15,441 nucleotides of DNA, taken from Anaeromyces robustus. Its lineage: Eukaryota > Neocallimastigomycota > Neocallimastigomycetes > Neocallimastigales > Neocallimastigaceae. The position numbers and the translations under genes are program-made. Positions 1-11,980 of this stretch are shown here, one piece after another (position 1 is the first letter of the stretch; each line of letters begins with the position of its first letter). The notes under the pieces were generated by a model that worked only from the letters and a program-made list of their open reading frames with translations, was not told the DNA's origin and searched no databases. The stretch is taken from assembly GCA_002104895.1 (NCBI GenBank), contig MCFG01000295.1, forward strand, positions 72,501 through 87,941. Reading direction: 5' to 3'.

Positions 1-39
1 ATCATATTATATATTATTATATTATTATTTATTTATTGG

Positions 40-72
<33 letters not shown>

Positions 73-146
73 GGTATAAATGTATAATGTATATTGAAAA
101 TATAATAATAGTAATAATAACTATAATAATAATCTTCTTAACATAC

Positions 147-2062
147 TTCAAGGAAGTTAGAAATTTCAGTAATAACAACATTCCATTCAGCAGCATCAGA
201 TGGTTTGAAGACTTTAGTGTATTCATCAACTAAAAGATTTAATTCTTCCATTAATTGTTTAATTGTTTCATAATGATTTAATAACAAACAAACGACAATA
301 AAACGTGCATAATATCTTAGCTTTTTAATCATTAAAGCTGAACTATTATAACATATTTAAAAATATATATTCATTAATTTCTATATATTAATTTATTAAT
401 TATTGATTGAAATATAATAATAATAATAACCTTTTGGTATCAGAAGTTTCTTTAAAGTAATTTCTTTCATGAATAGCTTGATAAAATATGCAAGATTCTT
501 GAAGATAATTAGTTTCACTAGTTCTTAAACTTTATATTAACAATAATTTAAAAAAAAAAAATTAAAAAAAAATAATAAATTTTAATATATTGTATTATAA
601 TATATATTATTTATTTGATTTTTATAATCATTTAATTTATCATTTAGTTTTCACTATTATCATTAATGCTTATTAATATAAAATTTATAAAAAAAAAAAA
701 TATCATTTTGAAACTTACTAATAATGATAATACAATTCTTTATATTAAATAATAATATTTTTGTGAAAAATGATATATTATTTATTATTATTAAAAATAA
801 ATTCATTAATAATTAATATATTAATTTATATTTTTATCTTAAAAAAAAAAATTATCTTTTTATATAATTATATTATATATACTTAAATTTTTTTTAAAAA
901 CTTACGTGCAATTTTTGAAGCAATTTCACCAATTTCTACACGTTTTAGTCCATAATATTCTTTATTTTCAAGAACTGCTCTATGTTGTTGTTGAAACTTC
1001 CAAAGCTAATAAATAATAATAATTTTAATATATATTAAAAAGGAAAAAAAAAAAAAAAAAAACAATAATATTAATATTATTATATATTATTATTATATAT
1101 TATTATTATATATTATTTCTATCATATATATATATTAATTAAAAGAAAAATAAAATAGATAATATTAAAAAAATTTTTTTATATATTATTTCTATTTTTC
1201 TTATATATATATATTTATTAAAGAAAAATAAAATAGATTATATTAAAAAAATTTTTTTTATATATTATATATATTTATTAAAAGGAAAATAAAATATAAA
1301 TAATAATTTTTTTTTTACTTTTGTATAAACTTCAAATGTTCTCTTGAAATATGGTTGCCATTGCTAATATTGAATTTGTATAAAAAGTATTTAATATTAT
1401 TTATAATATATATATTAAGTATAAATATTCTTATGTATACTTTTTGACTTCCAGTTGGTGGTAAATCTCTTAAACCAGCAAATAATTGCTGTGATCTTTC
1501 CAATAAATATTGAAATTCTTTAATTTATAAAACAAAAAAAAAGAATAAAGGAATGAAATGTTAAATTTTATTTTATTATATTTATTTAATATAATATATT
1601 CTTCTATTTTGTTATTATTATTTTTTAATATTAATATATTCTTTTATTTTAATATTATTATTTTTTTTTTGTTTTGATTTTTTGTTATTGACTGTTTATA
1701 TTATATCTAATAAAATGTTGAATTCTTTTAAATAATTTTTTATTATTTCATATTAACAATATTCTTTAATATCCTCCATAATATATTTCTTATTATGATT
1801 ATATTTCTTAAGAAAATTTACCATCAACAATTTTCATTTTTTCTTCATTACTGTCTGGTGAACTTTTATCCATGTTATCTGCTGCAGTATTAGTAGCTTC
1901 CATAGCATTTGTTTCTTTTTTTTCTGATTCACCAGAAATTTCTGGATTTGAACTACTTTGTTCATTAGTTGGAGGGGCACTACTATTTTCTTCGCCGTTG
2001 TTAACATCCATTTGCTTATCTTTTTCTTCAGTTGAAGTTTTATCAATATTGTCTTGCTCCAT
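147..2062 (-). CDS. SCAI: SCAI family protein, N-terminal part (5' end of gene; continues past base 1)
   Basis: In animals SCAI is a nuclear cofactor that represses MRTF/SRF-driven transcription and takes part in double-strand-break repair; the role in this organism is unknown. Exons in reading order: 2062-1822, 1517-1441, 1363-1319, 1005-906, 737-719, 529-431, 342-147; total 777 nt, 259 residues, no in-frame stop. Residues 1-75 are Ser/Glu/Asn-rich and probably disordered. The conserved domain starts near residue 78. Family blocks recognised: LFAGLRDLP (92-100), YFKRTFEVYTKLWKFQQQHR (111-130), YGLKR (139-143), IGEIASKI (146-153), LYYHYYLRTSET (156-167), KKLRYYARFIVVCLLLN (199-215). About 45% of the roughly 600-residue animal protein is present. 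The start is the ATG at 2062; the frame stays open back to 2074 but only from a TTG, with a stop at 2098. The seventh intron begins at 146 (GTATGT) and finds no AG acceptor before base 1, so the next exon lies outside. Family assignment is strong; exon borders are inferred from frame and family conservation. Confidence 0.92.
719..737 (-). other. SCAI: 19-nt microexon (exon 5) of the SCAI homologue
   Basis: Without this exon, exon 4 (ending in a lone C after ...KIA) cannot join exon 6 (starting with a lone T before LRTSET) in frame. The segment codes for LYYHY, plus the two split residues Q155 and Y161, so the product reads QLYYHYYLRTSET, the conserved family sequence. It is flanked by an acceptor ending AATATAAAG and a consensus donor GTAAGT (718-713). 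Phases fit exactly: 1+2 bases before and 2+1 bases after. Confidence 0.88.
1006..1318 (-). repeat. Three imperfect tandem copies inside SCAI intron 3
   Basis: The intron between exons 3 and 4 holds about three degenerate copies of a 60-80 bp unit at roughly 1109-1181, 1181-1259 and 1260-1316. The core motif GAAAAATAAAATAGAT recurs at 1145 and 1223 (78 bp apart), with a weaker match at 1285. Each copy ends in a run of A then T on the plus strand. An ATT-rich lead-in sits at about 1070-1112. Confidence 0.6.
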
Positions 2063-3179
2063 ATTATTTACCAAAATTCTTTCCTTTTTTAATACCTAAT
2101 ATTTAAATTGTGAATTAACATAAATGAATATTAGTTTATTATAAATATTATAATTTTTTTCAATTGAAACCTCTATAAAAAAAATGTGTTATTTTTTTTT
2201 AATTATTTATAATATTGTTAATTATTTATTTGCATATATTTATGTAACATGTTAAACATCTAATAAAACATTATTATTAATTAATAGTTATTTTAATTAT
2301 TAATATAAAAAAAATATAAAATTATATCACATTATGTTATTGAGTTATTTTTATTAAATGCTTTAAAACTTTTATACTATTCCAAAATAAATAAAAAATA
2401 TGTAAGAAAAAAATAAAAAAAAAAAAAAAAAGAAAAAGAAAATAGAAAAATAAAAGTTAGGTTAAAAAAAAAGCTATATGATTATAAAAAGATAATATAA
2501 TTTTATTTTAAGAAATGTATAAATTTATATTTTTTTAAAATTTTAAAAAAAATATGAACTTTTTTTTAAGTAACAAAAAAAAAAAAAAAACAATTATACA
2601 AGATTTTTAAAATGTATAAATTCATAAAATAAAAAAACTTTTAATAACCTTTTTTAATTATTGATATTATAATCTTTACATATTATATTTGTATAAGAAA
2701 AATTAATATTTCCGTTCATATTATATTATTCAAATCATTAACTGATTTATAATTAAATACTATATTCAAAATTTTCTAACTATATTATTGATGAATCATT
2801 AATTTTTACATAAATAATATTTTTTATATCCTTTTAACGTGAATATAAAAAATATATTTAATATAAAAAATATATTTTTATACACTTTTTCAACTTTTTT
2901 TCGTATTTACGTTATTATTAAAGTATTAAATAATATAAATTTAAATATACCTATTAATACGACTTTGTTCTAATAAAAAAGATATTGATATAAAATAAAA
3001 ACAAAAATATTTTTTTTAAAATGATATATAATTAATTATATATTAAAAAAAATTTAATATAACTAAAATAAATAAAAAAAAACAATTTTGAGGATTTTTA
3101 TATTTTTAAAAAATTTTCATATTTTTCCTAACACAAAAATATATTAATTTCATTATTTATTTATTTCATTATTTATTTC

Positions 3180-3263
<84 letters not shown>

Positions 3264-3271
3264 CTTATTTT

Positions 3272-3302
<31 letters not shown>

Positions 3303-4432
3303 TTTTTTATTATTTACATATTTATTTATTTACTTATTATCTATTTATTTATTTTTATTATTTACATATTTATTTATTTACTTATTATCTATTTATTTAT
3401 TTACTTATTATTTATTTATTCATTCATTCATTTATTTATTTATTTACTTACTTACTTATTATTTACTTATTCATTTATTTAGTTAGTTAGTTAGTTATTT
3501 AGTGATTTGTTTACTTATTTGTTCTCAAGTATTAATTAATATAAATCCCAAATAATAAAAAGACAACTTCTTTTTTTGAGTAATTATTTCATTATTTTTC
3601 AATAAATATTGTTTAACTAGTATATAATACAGAACTAATATAACTTAAACAAAGTAAAAAAAATTAATATGAAAAAGTATGAAATATAATCTCCTAATTA
3701 TTGAATGTAGGGATGATACATTTCAATTATTAAATAATAAAATTTATTAGTAATTTTAATATATATATATTTTTAATTTTTATATATATTTTTATATATT
3801 TAATATTATATTAACTAAAGTTACCTATATAATTTAATATGTAATATAATATATAACATTAAATAATACTATTATTTATAATTTATATTTATAATTTATA
3901 TTATATACATAATAAATTATATGCTAATATTTATAAAATTTTAAATTATTACATTATAAAATATTGTAAAAAAAATAAAAGATAAAGATAAAAATTTAAA
4001 AAAATAATTAATTAGTTCTTTTAACACTAAAAAAATTTTAATATTACAAAGTATATATATTATTATAAACAATAATTTTCATTAATTAAAAAATTATATA
4101 TTATATAAACAAGCATCTCCAAAATTAATTATAACTTATATATTACTGTTTTTTTTTTTTATTACTATAACAATTGTTAAATTATAATCCTTATTTATGT
4201 TTATATTTATTGATAAAAACAATTTATAAATATTATAATAATCATTACATTTTATATATACTAAATTTTACAATTTACACTTATGATATTGTTATTAATT
4301 GTAATTATTAATACTTCTCGACACCATTTTTTAATCAATAACCATAATACTTAATTATAAAAACTAATTTTATATTTTTAATAAATTTATTTAATTCAAT
4401 AATACTGTTATTGTTTGTTAATATATATTATT
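2063..4432. other. Gene-free spacer between the SCAI and LRR genes
   Basis: No coding region, tRNA or recognisable element was found. It must hold the SCAI promoter (genes point leftward) and the 3' end of the LRR gene. Poly-A and poly-T runs dominate 2390-2600, and a TTTA array fills about 3150-3525. TATA-like and AATAAA strings are too common in this composition to be called as signals. Confidence 0.6.
3150..3525. repeat. TTTA tetranucleotide array with variants
   Basis: The stretch is built of TTTA/ATTT units. It is near-perfect over about 3181-3262, then interrupted by CTTA, CATT and finally four AGTT units near 3480-3496. Interruptions grow toward the right end, as expected of a microsatellite decaying by point mutation. 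Confidence 0.85.
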
Positions 4433-6093
<1,661 letters not shown>

Positions 6094-6460
6094 TTTGTAA
6101 TATATATTATTTAATCAAATTGGTTGAAATGTATTATTATATTTATTTTTTTCTATATATTTAATTCTTATTTTCTATGTATATTGGCTTAAATGATCAT
6201 ATTAAATTAAAATATTTATTCCAATTATATAAATTATATTTTCCTTTCTGTTTTACTTTTTTTTGTGTTAAGATAAAAAAAATTAAAAAAAAAAAATATT
6301 TAAAATAGTTAAAAAAAAAACGAATATTCAGTCTTCTATCATGTGATTTTGTAATGAATAATGATTTTTTAATATTAAAAATTTATCTTTTTAATAATTA
6401 CTAAATATCATAATTAATATATTTTTAATTATAATGTGATTATAATAAATAATAATCTCT

Positions 6461-6461
6461 C

Positions 6462-6507
<46 letters not shown>

Positions 6508-6536
6508 ATATTATTATTATTATTATTATTATTATT
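6461..6536. repeat. ATT trinucleotide microsatellite, two blocks
   Basis: Two ATT runs are separated by a single AAAT interruption near 6505. The tract lies about 370 bp upstream of the LRR gene start. Confidence 0.85.
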
Positions 6537-7179
6537 AAATATTAATATAAGTTTTAAAAATATTACAAATTTATTAAATATTTTTTTATTTAATACTAAA
6601 AAATCTTAAAAATAAATATATTATTATTATTATTATATTAGAACCTATTATATTAATAACTTTTTAAATATAAATTATTCTAATATAATCAATATAATCA
6701 TTGAAAAAAAAAAAATAAACATTTTTATTTCTTTAATTTTTAAATATGAATTATATAATAATACTCATTAATATTAATTATATACTATTTAACTTTAAAT
6801 AAATGATGATATTAAAGCTTTGAAATTATAAATATTAAAACATATAAGAATATAAAATAATAGTCTATAAATTTTTAAATTTAAAATATAAAAAATATTG
6901 ATATATACCAAATAAATAATTATAAAGTTTTTCAATACTTTTTTCTTTTACATAAAAAGTATTTATTATTGCTAATGATGAAATGTTATAAGTTAATAAT
7001 AATAAATATATAAAGTTTTAAAGGAATGTTTTGAGAATTAGTATATTATATTTCATATATCTATTACATATATATATTAAATAATATTATGTTAATAAGA
7101 AAAATCATATTCACAAATAATTTTGAAAGTACACATAAATATATTTTATCTATTACTTTAATATTTTTGTAATTTGTTG

Positions 7180-7257
7180 TTTAATATTTATTTATTATTT
7201 ATTTAATATTTATTTATTTATTTATTTATTTGTATTTATTTATTTATTTATTTATAT

Positions 7258-7288
<31 letters not shown>

Positions 7289-7760
7289 TTAATTTATTTA
7301 ATTAATAATTTATTTATTTATTTATTTATTATTTATTTGTATTTATTTATTATTTATTTGTATTTATTTATTATTATTTATTAATTTATTTATTTATTTA
7401 TTTATTAATTTATTTAATTAATAATTTATTTATTTATTTATTTATTATTTATTTGTATTTATTTATAATTATTTATTTGTATTTATTTATATTTATTTAT
7501 TTATTTATATTTATTTATTTATTTATTTGTATTTATATATATTTATTTATTATTTATTTGTATTTATTTATTTATATATATATATATATATTTATTTTTT
7601 TAATTTATTTATTTATTTATTTATTTATTTATTATTTATTTATATTTATTTATTTTTATTTATTTATTTATTTATTATTTATTTATTTATTTATTTATTA
7701 TTTATTTATTTATTTATATTTATTTATTTATTTATTATTTATTCATTTACTTACTTATTA
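7180..7760. repeat. Long TTTA/TTTG array with a higher-order repeat
   Basis: About 580 bp of TTTA units with TTTG, TTAA and TA-run variants. A 60-bp stretch at 7291-7350 recurs exactly at 7407-7466, a 116-bp period, including the distinctive TTTAATTAATAATTT block. Whole groups of units have therefore been duplicated, beyond single-unit slippage. Plus-strand frames through it give only Leu/Ile/Tyr/Phe repetition and are not genes. Confidence 0.85.
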
Positions 7761-9366
7761 TAATTATAATAATTTTTATATTCAATTTAAGATTTTTCCA
7801 CTTACTTTGATTGATAAAAAACATGAACACAAAATTTTGCATATAATACCAATATGTTAATATATGAAATATTTATGAAATATTTATTGTTTTTGTTTTT
7901 TTAAATAATGCATATAATGGTTTATATTAAAATCCATTGCTAAATTAAACTTTAAAAACTTTAAATTCAGTATTTTAGTATTTATTAAAAATATTATATA
8001 ATAGTTAGACCACAAATATAATAATGTTATATTTATGTTATATTATTTAAAAAAATAATATTGTTATTATAAATGGTTATAATGATTAAATAAATTATTT
8101 TTTTTATATTCAAACATTAGACCATATATTACCTTATATTATATAGTAAAGTAAATATAATAAAAAATATGAATAAATAAAATATTTTTAAAATAATATT
8201 GTTATTAATTATTGATAATTAATAATATAATCTAAAATAATTTAAAGTAAAATAATAAAGCAATAATTTTATATCAACATTATATATAAATAATAGAAAT
8301 AATGAAAAAATATGGAATAAAATTTTTTAACTTTAAAGAATATATGGATTAATAGAACATTATATATATTTATTATTATAAATTAATAAATATTATTATT
8401 TTATATTTTTTTTTATTTTCACAAGTCTCACATTATATACATAATTTTACTAATAATAACTAAAAATATTAATAGTACCCTATTAATTATAATTAATTAG
8501 GTCGAATTTAAATTTAATAATGGATTATATTAATAGATTGTCAATTTATATTATTAATTATATTTTTATAATAAATGAGTAATAAATAATTTATATTTTT
8601 TTTATAAATAATATATTCAATTTTTTATATATATTATATATCATTTTTTTTATATATAATTATTTTTTCAATTACTTTTTTTTTTTTTTTGTTACAATTA
8701 TTAATATATAAATTATAATGAAAAACAGTAATAATATAATTTTTATATATACTTTGATACTAAATATAGTTTTATAAAACTACTATTAATTTATATATAT
8801 CAACTATTTTAAAGTTTTAATTATACATATTTAATTAGGGTTAATTATGAAATTAATAATATTATAATTAATTATAATGATTTTAATTATTAAACGAATT
8901 AGATACTTAATCCATAAAATAACTTAATAATAAAAAAACATATACGATTTTATTTGCTAGTAATAATTTTTATTAGATTAAAAAAAATAAAAATGATCAA
9001 ATATTATTTATATTATTAATATATGTAATAGCTTTTATTTAATTCATTTTTTTATTTTTACTTTTTTTTCCATATAATTATATTTATATATTATATATAT
9101 TATCATTATTAATACTTACATTTTTATTTTATTTATTTTTTTTTATAATTTTTCTCTTTTCAATTATTTTTTTTAACATATTAAATTAAAGTTTTTTTTT
9201 TTCATTCTTTTTTTTTTTATGTAGTATCCTCTTTAATAATAAATAAAATAAAAAAGAAGAAAAATAATAATATTAAAAAAAAAATAAAAGGTATTTTAAT
9301 TTTTTTTTTATATTATATAATATAAAATTAAAAATTATCATAGTATATATAAAAGTATATAAAGGT

Positions 9367-9480
9367 ATGTGGAAAGTGGAAAATAATTACATAAATAAGA
9401 CATTAGTAATATTAACAATTATTATTTCACTGTATAAATGGAATTTATTAATCAGCATTATTAATAATAATATATTTTAA
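9367..9480 (+). CDS. Possible 37-residue ORF (weak)
   Basis: The frame opens MWKVENNYINK, continues with a hydrophobic stretch (about residues 12-33, with TLVILTIIISLY) and ends at TAA. It sits in the only part of the 5.9-kb desert with clearly more G and C. No family is recognised. A frame this short can arise by chance even in stop-rich DNA, and no splice partner was found. It could be a spurious frame, a relic of a gene, or part of a non-coding transcript. Confidence 0.15.
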   Translation: MWKVENNYINKTLVILTIIISLYKWNLLISIINNNIF

Positions 9481-9589
9481 GATATGTAAAATATACCATA
9501 TAAATAGAATACAAGTCCACTACAGGAATAAACAATTTTAATTAAATAAAATAAAAGAATATAGTAATATATATATTAATTAAACAAAT

Positions 9590-9756
9590 TTCAATATTTT
9601 TTTTTTAATATTCAATATATTCAATATTTTCAATATTCAGTATATTCAATATTCAATATTTTATAATAATATTAAATTGAATGAATATCAAGTCAATGAA
9701 AAGAAATTCATAATATCATCATATTCATAATAACATCATATTCATAATAACATCAT
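9590..9756. repeat. Short degenerate repeats: TTCAATAT series and a 17-bp tandem pair
   Basis: Between about 9590 and 9662 the octamer-like motif TTCAATAT recurs several times with small variations. Just beyond, the 17-bp unit CATCATATTCATAATAA occurs twice exactly, at 9717-9733 and 9734-9750, followed by a partial third copy. Confidence 0.7.
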
Positions 9757-10613
9757 TATGTAAATTTATAAATTTTATATTAATATTTTGATTAAGTATA
9801 ATATATATAGAATACTTAAAACTGTAATGCTCGATAAATTATGAAATATCATATTATAAATATTAATAGGTTTATTTATATTTAATATATTGAGATGATA
9901 ATTCAATAAATTCAATGAAAATTATATAAATATAAAAATATATATATATACTTTTAATGTTATTTTATATTAATTGATTTTTATTCACAAAAAAAAAAAA
10001 ACTATCTAAAAAAAATATCAAAATTGAGTATACATTTAATTATTAAATGAATATATCATTCATATTAATTTTTATATATTATTTTTATTATTTTTTTAAT
10101 TATATTTATAATATTTATGATAAACATTTATTTTTTTAAAAAAAAAATTTTTAACAATTTTTAACAAAAAAGGTAATAATAAATTATTTCATTTATTAAT
10201 ATACAAAAGTAAATATTATATAATATAATAATATATAATAATATATAAAATCGAGAAATATAATTAATATTAATATAAATATATAAATATAAAAAAAAAA
10301 AATCAATTTTATTTTATTTAATAAATATATATAATAAATTAAATAAGAATTAAATATATAATAATAATAATAATAATAATAAAAAGATAGATAATAAATT
10401 ATAATAATAATATATGATAATATATACAATAAATATAAAGGATATCATATCATATATAATTGTAACTTTTTTTTAAAAAAAAAAAAAAAATTCATTTAAT
10501 ATTTCTTTTTTTATTTTTTTTAAATATTAAATATTAAAAAACGAAAATAAATAATAAAGTATTTCCTTATTTGGAATGATTACCAATAGATTATATATAA
10601 CAAAGAAATTAAA

Positions 10614-10662
10614 ATTAATTATTAATTATTAATTATTAATTATTAATTATTAATTATTAATT
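10614..10662. repeat. Seven perfect copies of the heptamer ATTAATT
   Basis: The 49-bp tract is exactly periodic with no mismatch. The unit is nearly self-complementary (TTAATTAA core), so either strand can fold into serial small hairpins. It lies about 1.3 kb upstream of the CYRI start. Confidence 0.9.
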
Positions 10663-10779
10663 ATCTTTTTTTTTAATATGTAAAAATAAATAAATTATAT
10701 ATAAATAATAATAAATAATAATAATAATATTAAATAATATAATATAATATACAAAAAAAAAAAAACCAAAAATCAAAAA

Positions 10780-10806
10780 CAACAACAACAACAACAGCAA
10801 CAACAA
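10780..10806 (+). repeat. CAA tract with one CAG
   Basis: Five CAA, one CAG and three CAA lie in register, flanked by poly-A on the left and ATTGTACCCATAT on the right. Read in frame it gives nine Gln then LYPYKNKKE and a stop, but there is no in-frame Met upstream. It could be a fragment of a polyglutamine exon, a leader sequence, or a plain microsatellite. Confidence 0.7.
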
Positions 10807-11980
10807 TTGTACCCATATAAAAATAAAAAAGAATAGTAAATTTAAAGAACAATAGAATTTATTAATTTTAATTATAATATAATTATAATTAGTAATAATA
10901 AATATAATAAATATAAAATATAATAATAATAAATAAGAATAATATATAATTAATAATAATCATATTATTATTCATATATCATAATTATCACAATTAATAA
11001 TTTAATAAATAAAAGTTAATAATATAATGAAATAAAAAATATAAAATTTAAAGTAATAAAACAAAAAAATAAAAATAAGAATAGAATAAACTAACATAAA
11101 ATAAAATATAAAACAAAAATATAGTAAATAGATAAGTAAATAAGAGATATATAAAAAAAAAAAAAGGAATAAATAATAAAATACAACATTATTTTTGTTT
11201 AGATTTAAATTCTTTTTTTTTTTTTAAAAGCATATTTTTCATGAATATATTTAATGAAAGCTAAAAGATTTTGAAAACACTAATAATTATAATAAATATA
11301 TAAAATCATATTTTTAATTTTATAAACACTAAAAAGATAATTACAAAAAAAAAAATAATACAATTTTATTTAATATTATTTTCATTAACTATCATTAAAT
11401 ATATCAATATAATATATCATTAATAAATGCTATTACTATTACTATTATTATTTTTTTTTTTTTGAATCAACAATTTAATTATTTTTAATGATATATATTT
11501 TATAATTTTTTTTTAAAATAAAACGAAAAAAAAGACAATTATACATATAATAGTCTATTTTATGTAGAAAAAAGTTTATAGTAATTATTTATTTAAATAT
11601 TCAATATTTGAATTGGAAAAAAAAATATAGAATAAAATATAATTATTAAAGAATTTTTATTGTATTAGCTAATTTATTATACTAATATCATTTTTTTTAC
11701 TTGTATATTGTATTATATTATAAATATTTTTTTAGGATAATACATATATAGTAAATTTTAGAATTTATATAGATAAAATATATAAAGAACTTGAAAAATA
11801 ATAATTATTATTATTATTTAAAAAATTTTGAGGATATTTAATAATATCATTTCTTAATAGTTTCTTATTTTATCATATTATTAAGAAATAAATAATATAT
11901 AATTATAAAAAAATTTAAATATTAAAAAAAAAAAAGACCTTTTTTTAAAAAAAAGTTTAAAGAAAAAAGAATAATTATCA

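Larger units (their letters stand above)
6094..11980. other. 5.9-kb gene-free A+T desert between divergent genes
   Basis: Both strands were read and no gene could be supported. It must contain the upstream regions of the leftward LRR gene and the rightward CYRI gene, which are divergently transcribed. Stop codons occur every few triplets in all frames except inside repeats. Contents: ATT run 6461-6536, TTTA array 7180-7760, mild-composition island 9361-9540, TTCAATAT and 17-bp repeats 9590-9756, heptamer repeat 10614-10662, CAA tract 10780-10806, and many A or T homopolymers. No tRNA, rRNA, transposase or reverse-transcriptase signature was seen. Confidence 0.65.

Noticed and set aside
36-233. 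Overlapping frames on both strands at the left edge
   Set aside because: They consist of intron 7 sequence plus the antisense or wrong frame of SCAI exon 7.
2063-2074. Earlier TTG start giving MVNN before the SCAI MEQ
   Set aside because: TTG is not a normal nuclear start, and the ATG at 2062 is the first ATG after the upstream stop.
1872-2099. Plus-strand frame with a hydrophobic start (MLSAAVLVASIAFVSFF)
   Set aside because: It is the antisense shadow of SCAI exon 1, whose minus-strand frame splices correctly into the conserved domain.
7453-7860. Plus-strand 135-codon frame and an overlapping 78-codon frame
   Set aside because: Both are products of the TTTA array. Only the last 25 or so codons (about 7785-7860) leave the repeat, and these match no family I recognise.
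8480-8520. GGTCGAATTT, slightly like a tRNA T-loop, next to an imperfect palindrome
   Set aside because: No acceptor, D or anticodon stem can be paired around it, so no tRNA is called.
10196-10429. Minus-strand 77-codon frame of Tyr/Ile/Leu/Phe
   Set aside because: It has the composition expected of A+T-rich non-coding DNA, has no domain, and overlaps an AAT run.
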